A stretch of DNA of 64,000 nt from Zingiber officinale. Lineage: Eukaryota > Streptophyta > Magnoliopsida > Zingiberales > Zingiberaceae. A program made the position numbers and the translations under genes. The notes under the pieces are model-generated. The model made no database searches, was not told the origin of the DNA, and saw only the letters and a program-made list of their open reading frames with translations. Positions 43,851 through 56,785 of this stretch are shown here, in pieces. Where the stretch lies: NCBI RefSeq assembly GCF_018446385.1, contig NC_055986.1:27959593-28023592 (forward strand), read 5' to 3'. The first letter of the stretch is position 1, and each line of letters starts with the position of its first letter.

Positions 43851-45582
43851 AAAAGTCATTCTAAAACTAAGACACTTAAGTTAATTATAACTTTAAAACT
43901 TAAATTATAACTTAGAATTAAAAGTTAAATTAACTTAAAATAAAATTTAAAGCTTAAATTAAAAATGAAATTTAAAACTGAAATTTTAACAAATAATTAA
44001 AAAGTAAATAATTAAAGTAAAAACTTCAAACATTAATGGTAGTCAATTGTACTTTAAGTTAGATATGACCTTATATTAAAAAAAAAAAACTAATTAAACC
44101 TTACTTAACTGTGTTTAATAACTTTAACTTCATGCTAACTTCAAACTAAGGTAATCCAACTTAAAAGGAAGTAAATGAAAAACTCAAATTATAACTAATA
44201 CATTTATTAACCAATTCAATTAATTAATACAAAGGTTAAATCATTTTAAATAAGTATTAAATTATTAAATCAAGTAAAAATTAATCAATAAATTATTGAT
44301 AATGGTTAACTGTTATTGAATTAATGAAATCTTATCGTATTTAACCTTAAACTAAAGCTTAAAAGCCTGAATCTAAAATTAATTATTGATTAATCAAACT
44401 CAAATAAACAATTATGGGGATAATAAAATAAGGAAGATTAATAAATTAAGGGAGAGTAATAAATTAAAGGAGTATCAAATTTAGGGGGAGGTTTATTTTT
44501 TTTAAATCTCCTTAAGTGCTATTTTTTTCTTTAAAATCTCTTTAGAAAATTCTACCTCAATTTATTTTAAAAAAATTACTTTGAAAATCTTATATTAAAT
44601 ATTCTTAGCAAATATTTTCAAAAGCTTTATTTTAGATTAGGGGAGAATTAAATCAACAATTAACACCAAATTATTTCTCCACCTTAAACATAATATCTTT
44701 TCTAAGTTTTTTTTAGTTTTGAGATTAAATTTCAGTTTTCAAATTTAAAGTTTTTACAAACTTAATCAGTTTTGAAGTAACTATCTTTTAAAACTTAGCT
44801 ATAAAATCCTTAATCTTGAAAACTTATGTGTTAAATTTTCTAAACTAGCTTTTATAAAACTATATTCTTCAATTAGATTTTATAAACTAAGATGTTGAAT
44901 CTATTGCAAACTTAGTTTAGTTTTGAAAAGTAAATATCTTTTAAAACTTAGCTTTGAAATCTCAGGTTTGAAAAGTATTTCAAAATTAAAACTTATGTTT
45001 GAAAACTTGATAAATCTAGTTTTGAAATCTTAGTCTTAAAACTTTGACTGTCAAAACTTATGTTTGAAAAACACTTCAAAATTGAAACATATTTTGAAAA
45101 TTCACCTTGATCCTAAAATTTGAAACTTATACTTATATTAGAAAATTAGCTTTTCAAATTTCTGATTTGAAAATCCTCTATGAATTTGTAAAGTCATTTT
45201 TGAAAATTAACTTTTGCAAGTCTTTAAATGCTTAGCCACTCTTTCAAAACTTAGCTATATTCCAAAAGACTATTTTGGCTACCTTAAAAACTTAGTCTTA
45301 AAAATTAATTTAACATTCTAAACAAATCTTCGAATGTTCAAACTCCCCCAAGTTAACTTGACATCGTTTTCTACATATTTTTTTTTATTATTCTGTATTC
45401 TTAAGTTTAAAATATATTCTTGTTTGATGAATGCCAAAGGGGGAGGGATAGGTGGTTAAGTTAGAAAAACAAAATAAAATTAAAAACTAACTTAAACCTC
45501 ATACTAGAACAAAATGTTTAAATATTTTTCGCATATGTTTACTAACTTAACCAGGTTGTCATTCCATCAAAAAAAGGGAGAT

Positions 45583-46761
45583 TGTTGGTGCGGTTAGCAC
45601 TAACGGTCTAACACAAATTTTGATGAATGACAAATCAGGTTAAGTTAGGTTTGTTGTGATCTAACACTCTGACCGAGTGTGTAGACGAAGTCCAGACAGG
45701 TCGACGGGCTGACCGAATGTTTGGCACGAAGTCCAAGCGGGTCGACGGGCTGACCGGACGCTTGGCGAGAAGTCCAGCTAGGTCAACGGGCTGACCGGAT
45801 AGCTGGCAAGAAGTCCAAGCGGGTCGACGGGCTGACCGGACGCTTGGCGAGAAGTCCAGCTAGGTCGACGGGCTGACCGAATAGCTGGCGAGAAGTCCAA
45901 GCGGGTCGACGGGCTGACCGGACACTTGGCGAGAAGTCCAGACGGGTCGAAGGGCTGACCGGACGTCTGGTAGGTAAGTAAGATAAGTCACTGGAGGGGA
46001 GTGACTGTGAGGACGCGTTCCCGGGAAGGGAACATTAGGCGTCGATCCGGCTTAGATCCATTTCGGATATCTAAGTCGAGATCGTGACTAGATTCCGGTC
46101 TCGGAAAGACGGAATCTAAGTCATACCTTTTATATTAAACCTATAAACTGTGCTAATACTTTGTTTTACAGGATATATCTTATCTATTTGCCTCAGACTA
46201 ACCTTGTCTTGCAGGAAAGCTGTCTTCTGGAGAAAGGTGGTCCGGGCGCCCGGAGGGGATCCGGGCGCCCAGGAGGTGAATTTTATCCAGATTGCGCATC
46301 GCCACGTGGAGCTCGTTGGTTGGACCTGCTACGTCTCACCAGGGCACCCGGAAGGGATCCGGGGTGCCCCGAGCCTCATATAAAAGGAGGGTCAGAGGGG
46401 AGCTTAAGAACAACAACTGAAAGAAAGTCTTCTACTGATTGCTCTGCTGCTCTGCGCTCTTGCGACGCTAACAAAGCTCCGACAACACGCACCTTCCCTT
46501 TTTTTTATTAAATTCTTGTCGGTATTTGCTTTATTTCCATTAGCATTCCTATACTTTAATTTGTAACAATTTTCGAACTGCTAGTGATTGCCCACCGAAA
46601 GCACCCTTGTGTGTGAGCCTTGGAGTAGGAGTCGACACAGGCTCTGAACCAAGTAAAACCAGCTTGTGTTAACATTGTCCTTTTTATTTCCGCTGCGTTT
46701 ATACTCGAACGATTTTGTTTATCGATATTCACCCCCCTCTATCGAATCTCACGGTCCAACA
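45583..46761 (+). repeat. Element G 3' LTR
   Basis: 1,179 bp. The array at 45692-45970 has seven units. TATAAAA at 46379-46385. Target duplication AGTTT follows. Confidence 0.9.
45692..45970 (+). repeat. Hairpin array in element G 3' LTR (7 units)
   Basis: Arms in order: CCAGACA/TGTTTGG, CCAAGCG/CGCTTGG, CCAGCTA/TAGCTGG, CCAAGCG/CGCTTGG, CCAGCTA/TAGCTGG, CCAAGCG/CACTTGG, CCAGACG/CGTCTGG. Five are perfect; unit 1 has one G-T pair and unit 6 one mismatch. Confidence 0.92.
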
Positions 46762-47105
46762 AGTTTAACTTGAAAAATAGCACTAGAAAAATTTTGGATG
46801 ATAGTAGGTTAGAGAAGCTTTATCTATGCATGTTTAGGAAGATATGATCTCGACCTAGTGCATTTGTCTTAGTAAAACTAACTGAAACTACCCTTTATCA
46901 ATCTTAGCTGGTTAGACCAAAGTTTTGTTATTAAGTTTAGTGGATAGGACTATTTAGAAAATTTTGAAGGCATGATTATTCTAATGATGTCTAGGTGACT
47001 CACCACAACTTAGAAGTTTATCCAAAAAATGTCTGTTTGTTAAACCCAAAGCTAAACTTGAATCTAACACAAGTTTAAATCAAATCCTGAAATTCAACTT
47101 AAACT

Positions 47106-47158
47106 CATCTCACAAAATTATAGGATCCCTTTGTCTGAAAAGTTAGACCGGTGAGATG
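47106..47158 (+). other. Conserved hairpin 1, element B
   Basis: Perfect CATCTCAC (47106-47113) / GTGAGATG (47151-47158) stem. Confidence 0.75.
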
Positions 47159-47423
47159 AATAAGGTTAAATTAAAGTTAAACTAAATTAAATCTAAATAA
47201 TTAATTCTTTAAAAATTTGCAAATATTCTTGAAGATATTGCTTGTGCTTGAAAAATCTTAGATTAAGGTGAAGGATATTTATTCGGATAATTTTTAAATT
47301 CTAAGAAAATTATTTACTTATGTTTTATAAAAATTTCCTATTTCTTTAGTGTTCCAAAATTTATTTTGGCCTTAGCCTAGATCAAACTCGTACAAAGCAT
47401 GATCCTATAGATCTAGGAATTAA

Positions 47424-47489
47424 GCATCTCACAAACATACTAGGTTTACCTTGATTGTGTATTTACAAACATAGAATGGTGTGAGATGC
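47424..47489 (+). other. Conserved hairpin 2, element B
   Basis: Perfect 9-bp stem GCATCTCAC (47424-47432) / GTGAGATGC (47481-47489). An 8-bp CTAGACTT/AAGTCTAG hairpin follows closely. Confidence 0.75.
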
Positions 47490-50283
47490 GTAGACATTTT
47501 GCCTAGACTTCAGATGCTTATATCAGTGCATCAACATAAGTCTAGGCAAAAAATATAACAGTATATTGATAAGTCAAGTAGTTTTTTTTTGTAAATATCT
47601 AACTTGATATAAATACTTGACTTGACTAACCAGGTAAACACTACTATCTTCTAATATTTAGTTAGTCGCCAAGGATTAGGCAGTTAAGGATCAATAGTAG
47701 ATAAGTATGTTTAACTAAACCTTTATTACTACTATTTTTCTTAAATTCTTAACTTAATTAGTTTCCTATCCTAAGTTAACTTAATTTTTGACTTAATCAA
47801 TTACTAACTCAAATTAATTTTTAATTAATTAATTAAAGAAATTAACTTAAAATAACTTTTAAATTTGAATTAGTTTATTAATTAATTCTCAATTTAAATT
47901 AATTTACTTAACCGTTAATTAATTTTTAATTTATGTTATTCTTAAACTTTAATTAACTCTTAAATTAACTTCTTAATTAAGTTAATCAGTCTTCAAATTA
48001 ATTAATCTTTAACTTAACTTTATTTTTTAAACTCAATTAATTCTTAACTTAATTTTAAATACTTTGTTAAATAACTCAATCATTTTTTTCTTTATTTAAT
48101 TAAATTGTTAATTATTAACTTAACCTTAACTTAAATTAATTTTTCTTAATTAATTTTAAACAACTTCATTTTCAAATTACTTAATTTCCGTATCACCTTA
48201 ATCTACAACTCAAATTAATTTTTCAATTTAAACTTAACTCAAAATAACTCTCAAACTTAAATGAATTAACTGTTAATTAATTTTTAATTCTTGATTAAAA
48301 TTATTCTTCTAACTTAATTAATCTTTAATTAAATTCTTAAATTAACTTCTAAACTTAATAAATTTTTAATTTAATCAATTTGTTACATAAATCAATTTGT
48401 TAACTTAATCAATTTTAACTTCTTAATTTGCTCAATTTTAAAACTCATTAATCTTTAACTTAATTAATTTTATTATTAATTTTTAACTTAAATAAATCTT
48501 TGAACTTAACTCTATCCCTAATTAATTAATTAAAAAATTCTTTTAAAATTTTTTTAAAAAATTATTTTAAAAACTATTTTAAAAGCTATTTTAATTTTTT
48601 TTTTAAAAAAATCCTTTTAAAACTAATACTTAACCTTAATTTAATTAACACCTAATTAATTAAAACTTAATTAAATAAATAATTAAATCAATTAAAATTT
48701 AATTAAATTAACTTTAAACTAAATTAAATAATTAATAAGTAAATAATTAACACTTAATTGAATTAAAAGCTCAAAACGTTAATCAAAATTTTAAATTAAA
48801 TCATAATTTATTTTAATTAAAAATTGACTCAAATTGAACCTTAACTTACTTAACTTTGTTTACTAACTTTAACTCTGAATTAATTTAAACTTACAACTTA
48901 GTTAATCCTAACTCAAACTTTAAGTCAATAATTTGTTTAAGTTAAATCTAATCAAAACTTAAAATTAACTAAATTAGTGAATATGAAATGTAAGTTATTT
49001 TAATCAAATTAGTATTAAATTATTGAATTGAGTCAAGTAAAAATTCATCAATAAACCATTGATAATGATTAACCATTATTGAGTTAGTAACAAATTATTT
49101 CATTTAATCTAAAACTTAATTTTAACTTAATACACCTAAATCTAAGGTTAATTTTTTTAATTAATGATTAATCAAACATAAGTGAACAATCATAATAAGG
49201 TGTAAATAATATATTTGATGAACATTAGTGTTACGAATAGTAAATTCCCTAAGTACTAAGATAAAAATTCTGATTGCTAACCAAGATAACCAGAATGTGT
49301 TATATTAAGGGGGAGCAAGGGCATTGAAAATGTATTGCACAATTTAACATACTCAAACCCTAGTACAAATTAAGGGGGAGTGTTAACTTATAAGGAAGAC
49401 AGGGTTCAACTATTTTGAAAATATTTTGAAACATTGATTTGAAAAACCTTTTCTTTTAAAATTTACTACTTACGAAAAGTTATTTGCTTTGAGAAAGTCT
49501 TTGAAAAATCAAATCATTTTAACTTGAAAAATTATTTCTTACCTAATTTTTTTTAAAGTGTTTTTTTAGAAACTTTCTTTTTAAATTTTTTTGAAAAATA
49601 TTTTCGCTTTATTCTGAAATATATTTTGACAATATTTTCAAAATTAATTTGCTGAATTTCTTTAAAACATTGATTTGTTGAATCTTATTTGAAAATTATG
49701 TAATGTTTCAAAACTAATTTGCTTAAACTCTTGGAACATGTTTGCAAAAGTTTAAAAATTTCCTTTAAAAATTATATGTTTGAAAATCTAAAGAGACTAC
49801 ACTTTTAAAAATTACAAAATTACTTTGGAAATGGATGACTTAGAAAGTGTTTTTAAAAATTACTTTAACTTATCCTTTGAAAACCTCACATTAAATTATA
49901 TATTCAAACATGTTTTTAATACTTTTTGAAAATTTATTTGAAAATCTTTTATAAATTTTAAGAAAATTATTTTCAAATTAGTGTAAATTTTTTGAAACCT
50001 GAGTTTCCTCCCTCAAATGTACTTGAGCTTTTACCTTTATCAAACATCTCTAAAGTACTTGACATATTTGTTTGAAAACTTGTAAAATTCTTTTTATGTA
50101 ACCTTTACTTAAATTATCTCTATTTCTTGCATTAGTTTTTGATGTATGCCAAAGAGGTAGGATAATAGGTTAAGTTAGAAAAATCAAATAATGTTAACTC
50201 ACGTTACTCAATTTTTATGCTTGCTTAATTGTATTTTTTTCTAACTTTAACTTAGGATGTCATTATATTAAAAAAGGGAAGAT

Positions 50284-51310
50284 TGTTGGTACAGGTTGTA
50301 CTAATAATCTGGTTTTGATGTATGACAAATAAGTTAAAGTTAGATGTGATGTTTGTCTAACTTTTCTACTAAGTGTGCAGGAGTTGACTGGTTTGAAGGA
50401 CCTGACATCAGACTAAAATCCAGATAGATCCGCGGGACCTAATAGTTGGTGGAAAGTTCAAATTGGTCCACGGGACCCGATATCTAGCGGGAAGTTCGGT
50501 TGGGTCCGCGGGACCTGATAATTGGCCGAAGTCCAGTTGGGTCTGCGGACCATACAACTGGAGGGAAGACTTGGCGGGTCAAAGGCAAATCAAATGACTG
50601 TAGTTGGTAAGTGAAAGTAAGCAACTAGAGGAGAGATCCAGTGAGGACACGTTCCCCGTTGAGGGAACTGTAAGCGTCAATCCAACTTAAGTCAATTTGG
50701 AAAACCTAAGTTGAGATCTTGACTAGATCTTGGTCTGAAGGAGATAGAATCTAATTACTACTCTTATCTGCTGAGTTGTACTAACTCTGTTTTGCAGGAT
50801 GAACCTATTTTTGTTGCCCAAAACTAACCTTTTTTTTTTTTGCAAGAAAAGGAGCTAAAAAAGGGGGTTCGAGTGCCCGGAAAGGGTCCAGGAACCCGGA
50901 CCAGGCTCGCCCAAGCGGTCCGGGCGCTTGGAATGGACCTATATAAAGGTCTTCAACCAAGAGCTTCAGAACAACAACTACTACGATCATCTCTCTTGCG
51001 TGCGGCTCTAAAAAAACTCCGACAACACCGAAAGACTGCTCCGAAGTTTGAAGAACGAAGAGTTCTTCAGATTTCCTTTGTGTGTTGGTAATTTTATTCT
51101 TTTCAGTTCTTATAATCAAATCCTGTAATGTATTTTCGAACTGATAGTATATTGCCCAACAAAAGTACTCGACGAGTGCGGACCTTGGAGTAGGAGTCGC
51201 CGAAGGCTCTGACCCAAATAAAACTTGATTTATTAGTATTTCTTTTTTTCTACTACATACTTTGATTCGCTCTTAATTTTCGATGATCATTATTCATCCC
51301 CTACCCCTCT
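50284..51310 (+). mobile_element. Element B 3' LTR
   Basis: It starts TGTTGGTACAGG after the polypurine tract. TATATAAA is at 50940-50947. The right end is decayed: the expected GGTCCTACA is not found and similarity fades near CCCCTACCCC. The hairpin part includes CCAGTTG/CAACTGG (50533-50561), enclosing a second stem GGTC/GACC. Confidence 0.8.
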
Positions 51311-51455
51311 CGTTCTAATTGTTGCCATCAAAATAAAATTTTAAAATAAGATTTACTATGTTGAGGCAACAGGTGCGCCTATTGGGCTAGGCTTATTATT
51401 GGCCTCCAAGATGAGTCAAATCATAAAAAGTCATCCCTCGTTATTGTTTTCTTAA

Positions 51456-51925
51456 GGCTATGTTTACTCTAGAGGGTGGATGAGAAAAGGAAAGGAATCA
51501 ACGATAGAAATTTATCTTTGAAGGAAGAGAAAAGAAAGGGTAAAGAAATCTTTTCCTTTGCACACTTGTTTATCTTGATAGAGGAAGGTGAATACTTATG
51601 ATGTAATTTTGTAAATAAAAAAGGGTGCATGCGTCATTTTTTTTGGTACATAGTGTAATTTTGTGAGTTAAAAAGGGTACATGCGTCATTTTTTTTTTGT
51701 ATATGGTGTAATTTTGTGAATGCAAAAGGGGTACATGCGTCATTTTTTTTCCATCCGTTGTTTTCCGTCCGATTTTGAGGTGATTGATTTTGGCTCCAAA
51801 ATTATCCGCGGATGGATTACATTACTTTTCCTTCAGAAAATTTTAATGAAGTAAACGACGAAAACTTTTCCATCGTGAAAACTTTTCCTTAATTTTACTT
51901 TTCACTCTCTCGAGTAAACAGAGCC
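51456..51925. mobile_element. Tourist-like MITE (PIF/Harbinger type)
   Basis: 470 bp with terminal inverted repeats GGCTATGTTTACTC and GAGTAAACAGAGCC (13 of 14 matched) and 3-bp target duplications TAA (51453-51455 and 51926-51928), as is usual for PIF/Harbinger MITEs. It has no coding capacity. It contains a tandem repeat at 51603-51748. Confidence 0.7.
51603..51748 (+). repeat. 52-bp tandem repeat inside the MITE
   Basis: Almost three units starting GTAATTTTGT at 51603, 51655 and 51708, each with GGGT(G/A)CATGCGTCATTTT. Confidence 0.85.
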
Positions 51926-51928
51926 TAA

Positions 51929-53310
51929 AAGTGTGTTCTTATCATTTTCACCGAAAGAGTCTCTTTTAAATAAATAAATAAAAAAAACAGTGTCTCAAGT
52001 TGCAGCAATATTTTACAATAACTAGTACAACTGCTACTAGACCATAATTGTTATTGTTGATTTAATTTTGATCAAATTAAAATAATTTTAATTAAATTAT
52101 AAATATAATACTGATTGATATATAATATTTTTTAACTAAATTGAAACAATATTATAGTAAAAAATTTAACATGTTATAGTAGCCACACTACTACAATATA
52201 GCATTAGAAGAATCATATTTTTTTAAAAATGAAAAATATGTGTGGAGTTATTTTGATTATTATTTTTTTTTTTGAAAAATGAGTGATTTTTTAAAGAAAA
52301 TGATGATAAGGTTGCCTCTTTCAATTTTTTTTTATTATATTAAGTGCAAAAAAATCATGATAATTGAGGATGATTTGCATTTTTTTATGGGTATAATAAA
52401 TAATTGAGGATTATAGTACAGTGAACCTTCTATCTTAATTCATGTTAACTAATAGTTAATCTTATTCTAGTGGAAAATTATATTTTTAATAAAAAAAATG
52501 AGTAAAGGGTTTAGGGTATAATATTATAGTATACCTTATTCTAGTGGATATTGAGGATTAAAGACAGTAACAAATTATATGTTTAAGTATTTAAAATGTA
52601 AGTCAAGGGCCCAACCGGGTTCGAACCGGTGACCTATTGATCTGCAGTCAATTGCTCTACCACTGAGCTATGGACCCGATTGATATTATTTGCTATCAGT
52701 TTACTATATTTAATATTATATTTTGTAATAATGGGTAGAAATGGACTTAGACTTGTGTCAATTATAAGACCTATTACAACCAAATGATAGCTTATCGTGG
52801 AAAAGTTATGAATTTCATAAGTAAACATGAGATTATTTTCTCTCTATCAATATTTATCGGCCCTACTATTACAACCAAATAAAATTGACTATAGATTTAT
52901 AATATTTATTTATAAATTATATAGTGAAAATCAATGTTTATTTATAATATCTTACTGGACATTATAAAAGATTATTTTTGCTACTCAAATTTATTTACCA
53001 TTTCACCTTGTTGAGCCAATAACTGTCACTAAATTCATATATACTCTATTTTTTATCTACGTATCTATTTTTTAAAATCGATTAATTTTAAAGATGATTA
53101 TTTTAATTTTATAAAAATTTTTCATCGATTATTAGGATAAATCAAAAAAGTACCTCATCCAAATAGCCAGCATGACCCACTTTCATGAGAAAAAAAATCT
53201 CCTATAATGAAACCCATCCATATATACTATTCTAATTCTCTACATCAGTGACACAAAGACAATATCTAACTAGTACCATATCATCAACCCATTAAATACA
53301 ACATAGTTTA
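51929..53310. other. AT-rich intergenic DNA around tRNA-Cys
   Basis: Apart from the tRNA at 52607-52677 I see no gene. The sequence is AT-rich with several A and T runs and no clear repeat. Confidence 0.4.
52607..52677 (-). tRNA. tRNA-Cys (anticodon GCA)
   Basis: 71 nt on the minus strand. The acceptor stem pairs GGGTCCA with TGGGCCC with one G-T pair. The D arm is TAGCTCAGTGGTAGAGC, the anticodon loop CTGCAGA has GCA at 52645-52643, and the T arm CCGGTTCGAACCCGG is a perfect box B. Four T residues lie shortly downstream on the minus strand as a likely terminator. No intron. Confidence 0.95.
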
Positions 53311-53550
53311 TGTTAAGGGATATACTTCTCATAATTTTAAGGATCCAGATCAGATTTAAAATATCTCCAAATGTTTAGTGATCGTATCTAATCCCACAAA
53401 TTAAGAATTTATATTTATTTGTATTTACCATGATTTTGTAAATTAAGGATCTTTATTTCTCATTATTTATTTTAAATAGTGTATCAACAATAATAGTCGT
53501 ACGACAAGAATTAATATAATATATCCTTCTATATATTGTTCTTCTTCTTC
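53311..53550 (+). mobile_element. Probable short 5' LTR of copia element E
   Basis: It runs from TGTTAAGGGATATAC to a T/C-rich end directly before a primer-binding-site-like TGGTATCA at 53552. Length (about 240 bp) and context fit a small copia LTR. The other LTR is not in the window, and the 3' terminal CA is not clear, so the borders are tentative. Confidence 0.35.
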
Positions 53551-53613
53551 TTGGTATCAAATCCATAAGAAAAATTTCAACAATCATATGGTTGGAAATC
53601 TACAACTAATGAT

Positions 53614-56052
53614 TGTTGGTTGCTACTCGGAATATCGTACTGTTCCCCTATACAAAAATTTTGTTCAAGTCCCGAACCATCCCTAACAGCCTATTGTGTT
53701 CTTTAGAAATTAAATTTGGAATCGCAAACAGAACTTAACATTATTGATTCCAAATTCAATTTATCTATTCTTAGAGGTTTAGACTTGGATCGCAAACGAT
53801 GCTTAATATTATTAATCCAAATCCACCCGTGTTGCAAATTCAATTAAATATTTATTTCAAAGATCGGTTTCCAGGTTAAACATGACGAGGCACTAGACCT
53901 TCTTGGTTATGGGAGCATCCACCACTTTCTAGACAAAGCCTTTCAACGAAATTCAATATTTAATCTCCTTATAGTAACCCTAGGTTTAACCATTAAGAAC
54001 AATCGAATCACAAGATCGAAAAACAAAAGAAACACAAATTCGAATCATAAATCCGAAACCTAGAATCATTAGCCTCTTATGTTTGGTATTTCAAAATTCA
54101 TACAAAAGATGAACTAGTTATGATGCGGAAACTAATAGCTAGTTCTACCTTTTGTAGCTTATAAACCTCACGATCTTCTGTCGTATTCCTCTTCTTATCT
54201 TGGACATCGTGTGAGCGACGATCTACTGAGACGAAAATCCACCCAAGTCTCCTTCTTCTCTTGCAAGTTTCGGCCAGCACCACCAAGATCTAAGGGATGC
54301 TAGGAAACAAAGCATTCTTTCTCTCTTTCTCCAAGCAAAATCCGGCCACCAAAAATCTCTCCAAGCCTAGATGCCGCCGGCCACCAAAGAAGAAGAGAAG
54401 AGGAAGAGCTATGGAAGAGGGTCGGCCACCACCAAGGAAGAGAGGAGAGGAATAATAGATGTGTTGTTGTGAGGTGAGGCACCTCTACCCTCTCTTTTAT
54501 ATTCCTTGGTCTTGGCAAATAAGGAAAGTTTTAAACATAATTAAAACTTCCTTATTTTCTCTTGCTAATGAACAAAAGGAAAATTTAATTAAAATTTACT
54601 TTTATTCTTTTAATAGTTGGCCCCTTCAAGTCCTCCAAACAAGGAAAGTTTAAAACACAAAATTAAAACTTCCTAATTTGTTTCTGGAAATTTTTAAAAT
54701 AAAAATTTCTTTTTTAAAAATTCCCTTCATGGTTGGTTATAAAAGGAAACTTTTATAAATTAAAATATCTCTATTAAAATATGTGGATGATTACAAAAAG
54801 GAAAGTTTTCTCTAAAATTAAAATCTTCCTTTTAACTACAAATAAGGAAAGATATCAAACCTTTCTCTTAATCCTTTGTAGAAACTATAAAAGGAAAGAT
54901 TTAATTTTAAAACTCTCTTTTAAATCATGGCTTTCACATAAGGAAAAATTTTAAAATTAAAATCCTCTTTTAATTTAATTGTGGCCGACCACCTAAGCTT
55001 GGGTTCCAAGCTAGGGCTGACCACCACTTGATCCATCCAAGGCTTATCTTGGTCGGCCCTTGCATGGGCTCCAAGCTTGGCTTGGCCGGCCACCTATGGA
55101 TGGATAAGAAGGTGGGTTTAAGTGAGTATAAGACTTTATAAATAAGAGGCTATGACAGGGACCATGAGGAGGAATTAGTTTTGGTCTCCCGATGAACTTG
55201 AGCTTCCCGTGTTCGCCCCGAACACCCAACTCGAGTTCATCAATAATATCTCATTCCACTAAAGATTTATTATTGCGCTACCACACCAATCCCATATTAC
55301 TATATGGGCTCCTTCTTATCATGAGTATGTTAGTCTCCCTGTGTTTAAGATATTGAATGTCCACTAATTAAATGAGTTACTGACAACTCACTTAATTAAT
55401 ATCTAGATCCAAGAGTAGTACCACTCAACTTCATTGTCATGTCGGACTAAGTTCACTTATAGGGTTTACATGACAATCTTTATGAGCTCCTTAAGGGGGC
55501 ATCATCAACCTACATTACTAGGACACAGTTTCATTCTATAATCAATAACACATCATATAAATAATATCATTTCCCAACTTATCCGGCCTATTGATTTATC
55601 AAGCTAAATCACACCCTTTGATAAATTAAAGAAATAAATATTAAGTATATGTGCTTGTTATTATATCATGATTAAGAGCACACGCTTCCATAATAACAGA
55701 GGTATTGTTCTTTTATATAGTCAGTATAAAAAGGAACTACCTCAAATGATCCTACTCAATACACTCATAGTGTACTAGTGTAATTTATTAGTCAAGATAA
55801 ACTAATACTTAATTACACTACAACCACTCCAATGGTTTGTCTCATTCCATCTTGGTTGTGAGCAACTGTTTATAATTTATAAGGTACTAATAACATGATC
55901 TTCTGTGTGTGACACCACACACCATATTATCTACAATATAAATTAATTGAACAACTACACTTAGCATATAAATGTAGACATTTGACCAATGTGATTCTTT
56001 ATTTCAAAATAAATGTTTACAAAAAACTAGGCTTTTAGTATACACTCTAACA
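53614..56052 (-). mobile_element. Solo LTR K
   Basis: 2,439 bp flanked by perfect target duplications ATGAT (53609-53613 and 56053-56057). On the minus strand it starts TGTTAGAGTGTATACTAAAAG. The same family is at 63022 onward (plus strand) and as a fragment at 16336-16453. It splits the leader and gag start of copia element E. No internal domain is present, so it is the product of LTR-LTR recombination. Confidence 0.82.
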
Positions 56053-56057
56053 ATGAT

Positions 56058-56785
56058 GTCGTTCGCTACCCAAATATTGACAAAACTAAACCAGAGGAAC
56101 TACACCCTCTAGAAATCCTAGGTACTACCTGTGGTAAAAGGTCATTGCTTATTTCAATTTATTTCTAGAGAGTCTGTAACCCTAGCCGAGATGATAGTAA
56201 CTCGAAATGAAGCCGGTGTAGAGGAGATCAAAGCCAATCCCAAATATGCAATCTGGGAGCAGCAAGACCAACATGTTCTCAGTTGCCTTCTATCAACACT
56301 ATCAGAGGAAGTCTTGGATCAAGTCATTAGCCCCCCCTGCACCACCTCAAGGCGCTTATGGACATCACTGGAGAAAATGGTAACCGCACAATCTGCTGCA
56401 TGCCTCATGCAACTCCGCCTTAACTATAAACAATAAAGAAGGGCGAACTATCCATGACCGAATATTTGCAAAAGGTAAAATCCATTTTGGACAATCTCAT
56501 AGGCGCTGGACATCAGGTTCTAGAGACTGATCTGGTGCTTTACGTCCTTCGAGGACTCGAATCTGAGTATGAATCTATGGTGGTTGCCATAACAACCAAA
56601 AGTGAAGGAGTAAGTATGAAGAGTTAACCGACATGCTACTTACTCATGAGCAATGTCAGGAGCAACAACATGCTATCAAGTCATAATAGCCAAACTTGAC
56701 ACAGTCTCTAATCTTGCTTGGTACCCTGATTTAGGCACCACTGACCATCTTACAGTTGATTGAGAGAACTTATAGGTTCACTCTC
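56058..56785 (+). pseudogene. Copia element E gag and start of protease, decayed
   Basis: A copia gag of another lineage: NQRNYTL near the start, WEQQDQHVLSCLLSTLSEEVL, TSRRLWTSLEKM, then in another frame SMTEYLQKVKSILDNLI and LRGLESEYESMV. A stop follows RNYTL, the frame changes near 56,440 and a stop follows near 56,630. The zinc knuckle is missing, deleted up to WYPDLGTTDHLT (about 56,719-56,757), the protease start, where the catalytic motif DSG has become DLG. Element D cuts it at 56785. Confidence 0.8.

Larger units (their letters stand above)
41558..45582 (+). other. Element G non-coding region in place of pol
   Basis: After the gag stop come sequence conserved with F and B (to 42,078), hairpin 1, a long tandem array (42,080-43,850), AT-rich DNA with TTAGCT and AAACTTA words, an AAAGGGGGAGGG motif near 45,437 and the polypurine tract AAAAAAAGGGAGAT at 45,569-45,582. 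I find no trace of protease, integrase or RT on either strand. Confidence 0.8.
28658..46761 (+). mobile_element. Element G: gag-only Sirevirus-like LTR retrotransposon, split by element F
   Basis: The 5' LTR is 28658-29710 and the 3' LTR 45583-46761, with perfect target duplications AGTTT at 28653-28657 and 46762-46766. Without element F it is about 8.2 kb. It holds a primer-binding site, gag, a conserved non-coding region, 1.8 kb of short tandem repeats, more AT-rich DNA and a polypurine tract. There is no protease, integrase or reverse transcriptase, so it fits the gag-only class (TR-GAG) and would need pol from a relative. Element F has an LTR of the same family and could be that relative. 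Element B is the host. Confidence 0.88.
46767..50283 (+). mobile_element. Element B internal region, right part
   Basis: It continues element B after the insertion of G: conserved non-coding sequence, hairpin 1 (47106-47158), and after only 270 bp hairpin 2 (47424-47489), then about 2.7 kb of TTAATT-rich DNA, AAGGGGGAG motifs near 49,310 and 49,370, and the polypurine tract AAAAAAGGGAAGAT. There is no pol: the two hairpins that bracket pol in F are nearly adjacent here. Confidence 0.75.
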
